64,000 bases of DNA, taken from contig JACRCQ010000052.1 in the NCBI GenBank assembly GCA_016218915.1, positions 124,001-188,000 of the forward strand. Direction: 5' to 3'. Below the pieces are notes generated by a model. It was not told where the DNA came from. It did not search any database and was given only the letters and a program-made list of their open reading frames with translations. Both the position numbers and the translations under genes were made by a program. Below, one piece after another: positions 12,348 through 20,663 of this stretch. The first letter of the stretch is position 1, and the number at the start of each line of letters is the position of its first letter. This stretch comes from Deltaproteobacteria bacterium. Its GTDB lineage: Bacteria > Myxococcota_A > Polyangia > Polyangiales > Polyangiaceae.

Positions 12348-12605
12348 CTACTGCAGCGCGTTGCCGGACTCGCCCGCGAGCTCGACGGCGCGCTTGACCG
12401 CGTCGGCTCCCATGTTCCGGAGCGCGTCCACTTCCTCCTGCAGATGCTCGATCGCTCGCATCGTCTGGCCGTAGGCGAGCAGCCGCGCGTTTTTCTCTGC
12501 TTCGTCCAGCAGCTCGGTCGCGCGTGCCCTTGCCTCGGCGAGCGCTGCGCAGGCGTCACGATGGCAAGCGGTGATGTCCGCTTCCAGGACCTTCGCGGGC
12601 GTCAC
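12348..12605 (-). CDS. Small coiled-coil hypothetical protein
   Basis: 85-aa Ala/Glu-rich, almost wholly helical protein (ALAEARARATELLDEAEKNARLL). The GTG start at 12605 overlaps the TGA of the upstream gene (GTGA), indicating translational coupling. No homologue recognised. Confidence 0.6.
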   Translation of the reverse strand: MTPAKVLEADITACHRDACAALAEARARATELLDEAEKNARLLAYGQTMRAIEHLQEEVDALRNMGADAVKRAVELAGESGNALQ

Positions 12606-13252
12606 GGCTGCGACTCCGGAGCCAGGAACCTCGGCGCACCGCTTCCGGGGGCATCTTCCTTTGCGCCCCACGGCTCTCGCTTCAGGCCGATGTCAGAGCC
12701 GATGCACTCGAATAGGACTCCGAGGATCATCACCTCGTGCTGCATGAACTCGACCGCTTCGCGCGCGTCGTTGGCCATGGCGATATGCCCCTTGTCGCCC
12801 GTTTCGTTGCTCCACGTGAATGCAGCCACCCACACGGCGGAAAGAGCGGCGTAGATCTTCGCCAGGTGATCGCGGCTTCCGCGCACGTCTTGGGCGATCG
12901 CCGTGCGGTCGATCTGCACCAGGTTACGCGGCTCCGGAGCGGGCGGGATCATCGCCTGCACGGCGTCCATGGCCTGCTCGACACTGCAGCCCACGCGATC
13001 GCGATAGAGCTTCACCGCTTGCATGTGGTTGGACTGCCCGGTGGCTGCGTCGAGGCGCACGAGGGCGAGGATCGCGGCTCGCAGCTCGGGTGAGACAATT
13101 GCGGGCTTCGGTGAGACGGCCGCGACCGTGGCGTCGATCGCAGCCTGCGTCGGCTGCTCGGCTCGGGCGGCTTCGATGGCCTGGCGCACGGTGGGGCGCT
13201 TGCGGGTTGTCGGTTTCTGGACTCGGCTTGCGGGTGTGGTTACGCTCTTCAT
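12602..13252 (-). CDS. Hypothetical phage protein
   Basis: 216-aa protein with a basic Thr/Arg/Lys-rich start, a helical middle (residues 60-110: LRAAILALVRLDAATGQSNH) and a C-terminal segment with several Trp and Glu residues. No known domain was recognised. It overlaps the downstream gene by 4 nt and belongs to the integrase-side leftward group. Confidence 0.6.
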   Translation of the reverse strand: MKSVTTPASRVQKPTTRKRPTVRQAIEAARAEQPTQAAIDATVAAVSPKPAIVSPELRAAILALVRLDAATGQSNHMQAVKLYRDRVGCSVEQAMDAVQAMIPPAPEPRNLVQIDRTAIAQDVRGSRDHLAKIYAALSAVWVAAFTWSNETGDKGHIAMANDAREAVEFMQHEVMILGVLFECIGSDIGLKREPWGAKEDAPGSGAPRFLAPESQP

Positions 13253-13323
13253 GCTGAATCGCTCCAATCGGTTCGGCCATGACCCGGGTGTTGCAAGCAC
13301 GCCGGGTCACTTCGTTTGTGCGG

Positions 13324-13638
13324 TCACTTCGGCCGCGTTGTCTTACGGGCCTTGCTGGCCCGTGGTGGCTTCGAGGGCTTGGGCTTCGGGGTGGTTTCTG
13401 TACCATCCATCAACGGGATGCCGTGCTCCATTGCTGCCTTGCGGATCAGCATGCGAATCACAGCGGCGGCATTCACGGTGTAGCTCCGACCCGACGCGTT
13501 CATGGCTTCCTGTTCAAGCTGCTCCAAGGCCTTCAACGCCTCGAAGTCCGACTTCGTGACGCGCACGCTGATGATGCTGTCCGCAACCAGGTGCTCAGGC
13601 TTTGGAGGTCGTCCACCCTTGTGTTTCTGTGTGCTCAT
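13324..13638 (-). CDS. Putative ribbon-helix-helix DNA-binding protein
   Basis: 104 aa. The N-terminus is basic (KHKGGRPPKPEHL), followed by SIISVRVTKSDFEALKAL, which fits the beta strand and first helix of ribbon-helix-helix proteins, then a second helical part (VNAAAVIRMLIRKAAMEHG) and a Lys/Pro-rich tail. A regulatory or relaxosome-accessory role is inferred only from the fold. The start at 13638 gives the compact form. Confidence 0.55.
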   Translation of the reverse strand: MSTQKHKGGRPPKPEHLVADSIISVRVTKSDFEALKALEQLEQEAMNASGRSYTVNAAAVIRMLIRKAAMEHGIPLMDGTETTPKPKPSKPPRASKARKTTRPK

Positions 13639-13670
13639 GTTTTCGGGCGTAAACGGAATCATCTTTGCCG

Positions 13671-13859
13671 TCAACGGGCAGCGGGCTTGCCGCTTCCGTC
13701 CCCAGGTTCGTCGTTGACGTTGCTCGCCGAATCGATCCACGTCCGCGTCCGCTCCTGCGCTTCCTGCGTCGTGAGTCGAGGGAACCTGCGCACGAGGTCC
13801 CGCAGCCTGGCGCGAAGCCAAGTGCGGGCGGCGAGCGTGCGATCGATCTTCGAAACCAT
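13671..13859 (-). CDS. Small hypothetical protein
   Basis: 62-aa basic protein (MVSKIDRTLAARTWLRARLRDLV), 32 bp upstream of the RHH-like gene. A GTG start at 13880 would add 7 residues. No family recognised. Confidence 0.4.
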   Translation of the reverse strand: MVSKIDRTLAARTWLRARLRDLVRRFPRLTTQEAQERTRTWIDSASNVNDEPGDGSGKPAAR

Positions 13860-14040
13860 GGTGCCCCGGTCGGCTTTCACACCGCCCGGAGCGTTGGCGC
13901 TGTGTCCGCGCTCCCTCGACCTGCCCCGGATTCGCCCTGGCAGCCCGCTATGGCCTGGATTCGCCGGCCATCGCTATCCGCTGTTTCTTCGCAGCCGCGG
14001 AGCGCGTGCATCGGACCTGTCTCCTGGAACAGGCCACGTC

Positions 14041-14757
14041 TCATGATGCCCTCAGAATGTTGCCGACCTGCGTGATGGCCAGCGGCTTGCCCGTGCGCCC
14101 GACGATGCCGACGGCGGCGAGCTCGCGAACGATGTCCCGAATCGAGAGCCCGCGTTCCTTCGCTTCGCGCACGGTGGTGATGACAGCCTGCTCTGCTTCG
14201 TCCGCCTCGAGCGTCGATCCGTCCTCGGATACCCGATGCCCGTAGGGCGCCCGGCCGCCTGTGAACTGCCCTTCGGATCGCATGTGCTGCATGGCTGCGC
14301 TCGTGCGCTCTCCGATGGCCTCGCGCTCCCACTGGCTCACGCTCGCCAGCACGTTCAGCACCAGCCGGCCACCGGCCGATCGGGTGTCGATGTTCTCGGA
14401 CACGGACAAGAGCGCAGACTTGCCCGGCGCGAAGTGCGTCTCGATCAGCTCTCCGAGGTCCCGGACGCTTCGGGTCAGGCGGTCGAGCTTCACCACGAGC
14501 AGCGCGTCCGCCTTGCCGGTGCGGAGCAGGTCCAGGGCGCGCGCCAGCCCGGGACGGTCCAGAGTCTTGGCGCTCACGCCAGCGTCCACGATGCACTCAA
14601 CGATCTGCAGGTCGTAGAGGCTCGCGTAGGCTTCCAGCTTCGCGCGCTGCGCTTCCAAGCTCACACCCTCTTCCACCTGCTTCGTGGTGCTCACGCGGCA
14701 GTAGCAGACGGTCCGGGTAGCGGTCGCGGCGGCTGCCTTGCTGGCGTTGCGCTTCAT
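14041..14757 (-). CDS. Serine site-specific recombinase (resolvase family)
   Basis: 238-aa resolvase/invertase-type recombinase. The catalytic Ser23 is in the CRVSTTKQ motif, followed by SLEAQRAKLEAYA and the active-site helix region LVVKLDRLTRSVRDL and NVLASVSQWEREAIGERTS. A C-terminal helix-turn-helix-like part (SIRDIVRELAAVGIVGRTGK) completes it. It is smaller than large serine integrases. The element already has a tyrosine integrase at its att end, so this enzyme may resolve multimers, invert a segment, or be left from another element. Confidence 0.92.
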   Translation of the reverse strand: MKRNASKAAAATATRTVCYCRVSTTKQVEEGVSLEAQRAKLEAYASLYDLQIVECIVDAGVSAKTLDRPGLARALDLLRTGKADALLVVKLDRLTRSVRDLGELIETHFAPGKSALLSVSENIDTRSAGGRLVLNVLASVSQWEREAIGERTSAAMQHMRSEGQFTGGRAPYGHRVSEDGSTLEADEAEQAVITTVREAKERGLSIRDIVRELAAVGIVGRTGKPLAITQVGNILRAS

Positions 14758-14989
14758 GAGTCCTATGGTGGGGCCCGCATGAGTTTATGTCAACGAAAAC
14801 CTACCAGCGTCGGATACGATTTGTGCGACACCTCCCCACGGCCCCGATCAATGCGGGTCCCCGCAAGGATCGACCCGTGGGAATGCCGCGCGTCAATTCA
14901 CGGACAGGCTCCGACAATCGCACAGCCACAACGCGTTAGTCGATGACTCGCCCGTGCCTCAGCGCTACCATTGAATTCGGAGGCACCCA

Positions 14990-16069
14990 ATGAAGCGGAC
15001 TTCGTTTGCGACGGTCGGGCTTGTGGTGGCGTGTTTCAGTCTGGGCTGCTCATCGAGCGATGCGACGCAAGGCTCGGCCGCCCCGCAGGCGTGCGTGCCT
15101 GGCGCATCGGCCGCGTGTGCCGGGCCCGTCGCGTGCGCTGGCTACCAGGTGTGCAAGGCGGACGGCTCCGGCTTCGGGACGTGCGCTTGCGGATCATCCG
15201 ACGCAGGCCTCGATGCCGGTGCGGATGGTGCGGACGCGCCAGCGGACACAGCAGCCCAGGACGCGGCGGGGGATACCTCTAGCGAGGTTGCACCGGAAGC
15301 CAGCCAGCCCGAAGCGGCCGTCGAGGGCGGCGAGGATGGAGCGATGGAAGATGCGGCGGACCCCGACTCCGGGGAAGCGACCATCCCGGATGCCGGCGCC
15401 GATGCCTTGCCGGATGCGTCGTTCTGCCCGGCCGGCATGGTTCAGGTGGGGACCTTCTGTGTTGATGTTGTGGAAGTCACGGTGTCTGCCTATCAGGCTT
15501 GGCTGTCAACGAATCCAGCGCCAGGCCTACAGCTTGAAGTGCAATGCGTGGCGAGCAACCCGAGCTTTGCCCCTGACAGCCTGTGCATGGCCGACCCGTC
15601 GGTGTGCCACGGCGCCGCGTGTGGGAGCCATCCCGTTGTCTGCATCGACCCGTGCGACGCGAGGGCGTTCTGCGAGGCCCACGGAAAGCACCTGTGCGGG
15701 AAGGTCGGAGGCGGGGAGGCTCCACCAAACGGGTGCGACGCGACCCAAAACGAGTGGTTGGCCGCATGTTCATCGGGAACGTACGCTTACCCGTACGGCG
15801 ACACCTACGGTCCGGGGAACTGCAACGGCTTTGACGTGGGGCTCAACACGACCGTGGTGGCCGGGTCGCTTCCAACCTGTGCGGTGGGTGGCATCCACGA
15901 CATGAGCGGGAACGTCATGGAATGGCAGCGGACGAACCTGGCGTACAACGTCGCGAGGGGCGGGGGATTCCGAGACAAGGCGGACGGACTCAAGTGCTGC
16001 TCCGCGCAGTCGATCAGCAGCAACGCGCTCGCGCAACCTGATATCGGCTTCAGGTGCTGCTACCAGTGA
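14990..16069 (+). CDS. FGE-sulfatase-domain lipoprotein (element cargo)
   Basis: 359-aa lipoprotein and the only rightward gene found in the element. The signal peptide ends in SLGC, followed by a Cys-rich patch and a long Asp/Ala/Glu linker (70-140). A C-terminal FGE-like fold carries typical blocks: FCVDVVEVTVSAYQAWL, HGKHLCGK, WLAACSS, YPYGDTY, DMSGNVMEW, ARGGGFRD and IGFRCC. This subgroup is common on myxobacterial surfaces; catalysis is unproven and the protein may be a structural or binding module. A paralogue lies just outside the element at 31834-32862. Confidence 0.85.
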   Translation: MKRTSFATVGLVVACFSLGCSSSDATQGSAAPQACVPGASAACAGPVACAGYQVCKADGSGFGTCACGSSDAGLDAGADGADAPADTAAQDAAGDTSSEVAPEASQPEAAVEGGEDGAMEDAADPDSGEATIPDAGADALPDASFCPAGMVQVGTFCVDVVEVTVSAYQAWLSTNPAPGLQLEVQCVASNPSFAPDSLCMADPSVCHGAACGSHPVVCIDPCDARAFCEAHGKHLCGKVGGGEAPPNGCDATQNEWLAACSSGTYAYPYGDTYGPGNCNGFDVGLNTTVVAGSLPTCAVGGIHDMSGNVMEWQRTNLAYNVARGGGFRDKADGLKCCSAQSISSNALAQPDIGFRCCYQ

Positions 16070-16427
16070 CCCTCCCCGAACGTCGCCCGCGCCAGGTCGC
16101 TCTGCGCCGGTGATGACGGCCCGCATTCGGAGTACTCCGCCGACACGTCGCCCAGAGCAGCTCGCGATGGCCTCCACAGCGAACCCCTTGAAAACAGGGG
16201 GAGCCCGAGCAATTCGGGGCATCGCAGCGATCATCCCACAAAGCCCGGGAAACAGGCTCCGATCGCGATTGGCTGATCGGGGCTGAAACGCGCTTCGCAC
16301 TGGAAAACAAGGTGTGCCCGGTGATCGACACCTCGACGGCTGATCGCCCCCTGCGCACGGGGCGAACCCGACCGTCCCCCTTTGTTTCTTTTATGGTCTA
16401 GGAATCTCTAACGGCTGGAACCCTTTT
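16070..16427. other. Intergenic region between convergent genes
   Basis: About 360 bp between the FGE-like lipoprotein gene and the peptidase-like gene. No gene, tRNA or clear terminator is seen. A T-rich patch (TTTGTTTCTTTTATGG) lies near 16381-16396. Confidence 0.4.
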
Positions 16428-16919
16428 TCACCCCCGCGGCTGTAACGGTTGCCCGTCCGCCCGGGCGATGATGGCTTCCACCTCAGCGCCGTCGAGCGTG
16501 GTCCGCTTGAGCAGCTCCTGGGCCAGGGCGGCGATCGCCAGCCGGTTGCGGGCCTCGGACACGAACACCAGGGCCTGGTCGAGCTGGGCATCGAGCTCCG
16601 CTTCCACGTCGTCGGCTCCATCGTGTTGAGCACGCAGGTCCCGCCTCGCACGGTCAAGGTCAGCACCGGCGAACGCTCGCGCACCGGAATCGTCCAGGCG
16701 TCCGAGGATGATGGTCGCGGCGTATCCGGCCAGGCGAACGACCATGCGCCGGTCGCGAGTCTCGGCGTCCCACTCGTGCTGCGGTTGCATGGGGCCGCTC
16801 TTGCAGTGCCAGGCGTCGGGCTGGATCCCCAGACTCTCGCATCCGAACCCGAACCGCACGTTGGCAACGGCGTGCCCGGCCTCATGCAGGGCGTAGCGGG
16901 TCCGATCGTCGGGGGCCAT
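16428..16919 (-). CDS. Stand-alone M41-like metallopeptidase domain protein
   Basis: 163-aa protein with HEAGHAV at residues 12-18, the zinc motif and flanking pattern of FtsH-type M41 peptidases (ALHEAGHAVA). A C-terminal helical region (ALVFVSEARNRLAIAALAQELLKRTTLDGAEVEAII) resembles the end of the FtsH protease domain. There is no AAA+ domain or membrane helix. The start at 16919 places the motif near the N-terminus; longer upstream frames look non-coding. It lies downstream of the baseplate gene. Role in the phage-like element is unknown. Confidence 0.7.
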   Translation of the reverse strand: MAPDDRTRYALHEAGHAVANVRFGFGCESLGIQPDAWHCKSGPMQPQHEWDAETRDRRMVVRLAGYAATIILGRLDDSGARAFAGADLDRARRDLRAQHDGADDVEAELDAQLDQALVFVSEARNRLAIAALAQELLKRTTLDGAEVEAIIARADGQPLQPRG

Positions 16920-17405
16920 AGCCTGAGTGTGGATCGCGTGGGGTTGGCTCGTCCACGGTCGAAAGTGCCGCGGTATGACGCGGCTCCGCCCGCCCGGAGC
17001 TTCGTGGCTATTCGTGGAAACGATGCGCCGGGTAGTCTGTAACGGTTGGGCGCTCCGGCTGCGCTCGACCTGCGTTCCGTTTGGCACCTGTCCGACGTCG
17101 GATAGTGCGCTGGCCATATAGGTTCGGCTATGGCCTGCCCCACGCTCGCGCGAGGATGCCCCAGGACGCGCCGGGCGATTTCCACACCCGAGTGCTCGAC
17201 CGGGGTGGCGTTCGCCGCGGAGCCTGTCAGAGGCAAAGAGGACCGGGGCGTTTCGTCGAGGGCGTCGCGTGGGGCTGGGGGCATCACGCGGGTTTCAGCA
17301 CCCATTCGAGCACGATGACAGCACGAGCGTGGAAACCACCGGGAATAGGATGGCTCCCCGGCCGTGGCCGATTCGGTCGGGGAGCGAAGGGTTGGCATCG
17401 TGGAA
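16920..17405. other. Gap between peptidase-like and baseplate genes
   Basis: About 485 bp without a convincing gene. TCTGTAACGGTTG occurs at about 17036 and in related form (GGCTGTAACGGTTG) at about 16439, on either side of the peptidase-like gene. A decayed gene or regulatory spacer is possible. Confidence 0.4.
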
Positions 17406-18656
17406 TCAGTCCGGTGGCAGGAACGAAAGCGATAGCCGTGTCGTGTCGATCTCGAAGTGCGTGAGCGTGGAGCTCGGGTTCGTGGGCAGGCCGGTGGTGG
17501 TGGGCTCGCTCAACACGCCGAATGCATCGCTGATGACCACGCCGCTACCCCCACCACCGAGGCCTGGACCGGGGACATCGAGGATGCGGCGGTCGCACTG
17601 GACGATGCGGGCGGCGATGGCACGTTCGCGCCAGGTCCACCAATCCGCGCGATCGTTGAAGTAGGACACGAACGCAGCGCGGATCCGGTCCGATATCTCG
17701 ATGGTGTCGGCCAGATAGAGGCGATTGCGAAGCCGCACCGTGACAGCCGCCGAGATCACGGTGTTCGTGACTTCGTTGACCTTGCACTTGCAGCCGAACC
17801 CAAGCCAGTTGTTACGAAGGTTCTGCAGGGCGGTGTCTGCGAGCTGTTGGCACCAGCACCAGCTGTCATCGCAGAGCCACACGACGGAGAGCCCACGATC
17901 CGCCGCGTAGCCCGGATCGTCGTATTCGCGCACCGCAACGTGCGAGATCCCGTTCGTGAGAAGAGCGCCAGCCACAAGGGCGAGCTGCGTCGGCCCGTAC
18001 TGCCCTGCCGATATCGCCAGCGCCAAGCTCCGGAGCTTCGGAATCGACACCCCATCGGAACCACCCGCAGCACGAGCCGATGACACTGCGAAGCGCGGAT
18101 CGAATACGTCGCCGTTCAGGGTCACGAGCGATTGCTGCCAGACCTGGATGTTCCCCGTGGTGCCAGGCTGCAGGGCGCGAACGCGCACAGTGATGGGCTG
18201 GATACCAGGGGCAGGCCCGCACGGTGGCGCGAACACCGGCTCGACCGTCTCGTATTCGGCGGACGCACAGGGAGGCGAAGCCGTTGCATCGGCGCTCTTG
18301 CGGAACCTGGTGCCGACCCGGATCAGCCCTGCCGGCGAGATGCTGCCCGGAATGACGTTGCGGGCGATCACGAACGTTCCGATCGCCTTCTGTGGCGTCG
18401 GATCGGTGACGGCGTCGAACTCACTCGCAAGCAAGTCGCGCAGGGGCAGGCCTTCGGCGAGTGGGACGCGTGCGGCGGTGCACTCATCGGCGAGCCTGGC
18501 CAGGGCGATCTGCACCTGCGACTTCCAGATCGCGAACACGTCGCCGTACCTTCCGGACTCAAGGAACTGCGCCGCGTGCGGGCGAACGTCGAGCAGGGCT
18601 TTGACGCCGCCTGCCATCACGTCGCTGACGCGGGGGATCTGGGCTTGCTCAGTCAT
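17406..18656 (-). CDS. Baseplate J-like protein (gpJ/gp47 family)
   Basis: 416-aa protein resembling the J-type baseplate wedge of contractile-tail phages. The N-terminus is helical, and the middle contains an AEYETVEPVF...VRALQPGTTGNI region as in gpJ proteins (switch from residue-rich beta to VRAxxPGxxGN). Near the end is a domain with DRIRAAFVSYFNDRADWW. The ATG at 18656 overlaps the stop of the preceding small gene by 8 bp. It probably sits at the baseplate rim, although no tail fibre gene follows it. Confidence 0.72.
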   Translation of the reverse strand: MTEQAQIPRVSDVMAGGVKALLDVRPHAAQFLESGRYGDVFAIWKSQVQIALARLADECTAARVPLAEGLPLRDLLASEFDAVTDPTPQKAIGTFVIARNVIPGSISPAGLIRVGTRFRKSADATASPPCASAEYETVEPVFAPPCGPAPGIQPITVRVRALQPGTTGNIQVWQQSLVTLNGDVFDPRFAVSSARAAGGSDGVSIPKLRSLALAISAGQYGPTQLALVAGALLTNGISHVAVREYDDPGYAADRGLSVVWLCDDSWCWCQQLADTALQNLRNNWLGFGCKCKVNEVTNTVISAAVTVRLRNRLYLADTIEISDRIRAAFVSYFNDRADWWTWRERAIAARIVQCDRRILDVPGPGLGGGGSGVVISDAFGVLSEPTTTGLPTNPSSTLTHFEIDTTRLSLSFLPPD

Positions 18657-18867
18657 CGGGGTTCCCGCCCTTCGCGGCATGGGCCAGCGTGCGGGCATCA
18701 GCCTGCAGCTGCTCGTCCAGCTCGCCGATCAAGCTCGGGAAGAGTGCCCGGGCCTGCTGCACCCGTGGATCGGCGCCGATGCGATCCGCGAGCTCGTGGA
18801 GGTCCTCGGCGACGGATTCGGCCGTGGGCTCCGGCGCGTCGGGGTTGCTGTTGGGATCGGTGTGCAT
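18649..18867 (-). CDS. Small hypothetical tail-module protein
   Basis: 72-aa acidic helical protein between the hub-like and baseplate genes; its end overlaps the start of the baseplate gene. Conserved position suggests a tail accessory role, but no family was recognised. Confidence 0.55.
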   Translation of the reverse strand: MHTDPNSNPDAPEPTAESVAEDLHELADRIGADPRVQQARALFPSLIGELDEQLQADARTLAHAAKGGNPDD

Positions 18868-18868
18868 G

Positions 18869-20392
18869 TCAGTACGGGCCTCCCTGCCCTGTCTTGTCGT
18901 TCTCCCAGTAGCCCGGGGGCTTCTCTCCGTTGCCTACCGGGTCGCGTGCGCCGTCGGGCATCGGCTGATCCTTCTCAAGGTTGATCTGGTTGCAGAACGT
19001 GATCTCGGTTGAGAAACTCCCGCCGTTCTCATCGCACTCGAAACTGGTCCGCACGCTCTTGGTGAAGAACACCGGAGAGAGCACCTTCAAGGCCTCTGCG
19101 TTCTTCGCAAGCAAGTGTGCAACGCTGTCCGAGTAGCCGCGACCGACGAGCCAGGCGATCCGGTCGTCGATGCCGTTGACCCACTGCAGCCCATCGAGCG
19201 TGTCCTGTTCGAGTTCGACCACAATGCTCTGCCCGGCGCCGAGGGTGAGCACGTCGAACCCTGCGCCGCTCAGCGTCCCCACGAACATCTCTTCGGTGGT
19301 GATAGATCCTTCCAGCTCTTGTCTGGAGCGCTCTTCGTAGACTTGATCGGCCTTGTCCTGCAGAACCTCTGGGTTGGTGATCCCGTTGAATTCGAGCACT
19401 TCGTAGCGATCCTGCTCTTTGCCCTTCGCAGCGCCGCTCGATACCAGCTTGACCTTCTTTCTCCCCTTGCCGGCGAGCTGTGGAGGGGACGGGGCGAACG
19501 CCTGCAGCACCTTGCCGCTCAGGGGATCGTAGCTCATCAAGCAGATCTTCGTGCCCGTCTGCTTGCAGTTGCGTCGCTCGCGGATCTCCTTGATGTTGGC
19601 AAAGGACAGCACAGTCTCGTGCGCCGTATTGCCCCACGTGAACACTGCCGGGTCCACGCGGCTGTACAGGTTCGTCGAGGTCGTCAGGATGACCCTGTCC
19701 TGCTCGATCCAGCTGATGAGCCCGAGCATGCCGACGCACGTCTGCCAGACCGCCCAGGCGTCCGTGTTGGGCTTCACCGGGATCGGACCCTTGCCGGCGC
19801 CGCCGTGGATCGAGCCACTGAGTTGCATGTCCGCAAGGTTCGTGTCTCCAGTGCTGACAAGCGCGTTTGCGAGAAGCTCAGCCGACTTGAACCAGTTGCC
19901 CGAGGTGTCCTTGCCTCCGGTGTGCTCCACGATCCGGAACCAGGCTTCACGCAGGGTCTGATCATAGGTCGGCACGCCTTCGGGCGGGAAGGGCTTGGCC
20001 TCGAGGAAGAGCGTCGTGTAGTCGAGTGCCTTGATCTCGACGGTCTGCCCGGACTCACTTCCCGAGCGTTCGACGTCTGTCGCAATCCCGATGAACCTCC
20101 GGTTCTCACGTGTCGGCGTCCAGTCGCCATGGTCGTCGGCGCAGCCGAGGTAGAACTCGACGATTGCGTTACCCAAGAGGCGCGGGTCCACACCAGCGTC
20201 CCGCCAGTCGACGGTGATGGAGAGCGCGTCCGCGTGGTTGTGATCGTTTCGCTCCCATTCCGCCTTCGAGACGGCGACAGGGAAGGTTGTGATCGTATCG
20301 TCCCGCTCTTGCTGTTGGCGCTCGCTTGCGGATCCCCAGGTGGGGACGGATAGCGTGGCGCTCATTCTGGGTCGGTAGTAACGCGTCGGCAT
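18869..20392 (-). CDS. Putative tail hub protein (late control gene D-like)
   Basis: 507-aa protein placed where phages encode the baseplate hub (gpD/gp27-like), downstream of the tape measure gene. Early features include WRDAGVDPRLLGNAIVEFYLG and RFIGIATDVERSGSESGQTVEIKALDYT, as in hub proteins that wrap the spike. Later sections are beta-rich with FVGTLSGAGFDVLTLGAGQSI. The start at 20392 lies 1 bp from the stop of the preceding gene. The identification rests mainly on context and general pattern. Confidence 0.6.
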   Translation of the reverse strand: MPTRYYRPRMSATLSVPTWGSASERQQQERDDTITTFPVAVSKAEWERNDHNHADALSITVDWRDAGVDPRLLGNAIVEFYLGCADDHGDWTPTRENRRFIGIATDVERSGSESGQTVEIKALDYTTLFLEAKPFPPEGVPTYDQTLREAWFRIVEHTGGKDTSGNWFKSAELLANALVSTGDTNLADMQLSGSIHGGAGKGPIPVKPNTDAWAVWQTCVGMLGLISWIEQDRVILTTSTNLYSRVDPAVFTWGNTAHETVLSFANIKEIRERRNCKQTGTKICLMSYDPLSGKVLQAFAPSPPQLAGKGRKKVKLVSSGAAKGKEQDRYEVLEFNGITNPEVLQDKADQVYEERSRQELEGSITTEEMFVGTLSGAGFDVLTLGAGQSIVVELEQDTLDGLQWVNGIDDRIAWLVGRGYSDSVAHLLAKNAEALKVLSPVFFTKSVRTSFECDENGGSFSTEITFCNQINLEKDQPMPDGARDPVGNGEKPPGYWENDKTGQGGPY

Positions 20393-20393
20393 C

Positions 20394-20663
20394 TCATGGA
20401 CTCCCGCATACTCGGCGCCGGAGCAGCGCGTGGTGAATGGCGAGGGCGAGCGCTTCCGAGCGCAGGGCGTCGTTGACAGCCCGGCTCACGGTCAGTTCGG
20501 GGCGATCCCGGCTCACCAGGTAGGGTGGCCAGTAGTTACCTTCGATCACGCGGATACCGAGGTCGGAAGCAATGGCCTCGAGCGCATTCGAAGTCGCGGT
20601 GGTTACTGTCCGTTCGCGCTGGTTGGCTTGTTCGTGATGCATCAATCCTCCGGTTCGCGTCAT
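20394..20663 (-). CDS. Small tail-module protein
   Basis: 89-aa protein starting at 20663, where its ATG overlaps the tape measure stop (TGATG), so the two are translationally coupled. Sequence such as LGIRVIEGNYWPPYLVSRDRPELTVSRAV does not match a family I know. The position between tape measure and hub is that of gpX/gpU-like tail completion proteins in P2-type phages. Confidence 0.55.
   Translation of the reverse strand: MTRTGGLMHHEQANQRERTVTTATSNALEAIASDLGIRVIEGNYWPPYLVSRDRPELTVSRAVNDALRSEALALAIHHALLRRRVCGSP

Noticed and set aside
13877..14596. 239-aa leftward frame
   Set aside because: It is a different frame of the serine recombinase region with Arg/Gly-rich sequence and no motif.
14990..16069. 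Possible diversity-generating retroelement target (FGE/C-type-lectin-like fold in a phage element)
   Set aside because: No reverse transcriptase gene and no template repeat were found nearby, and the C-terminus lacks the usual variable-region pattern; it fits the myxobacterial FGE-like lipoprotein type.
19115..20353. 412-aa open frame on the plus strand
   Set aside because: It is antisense to the hub-like gene; its composition (His, Arg, Val) is typical of a high-GC mirror frame.
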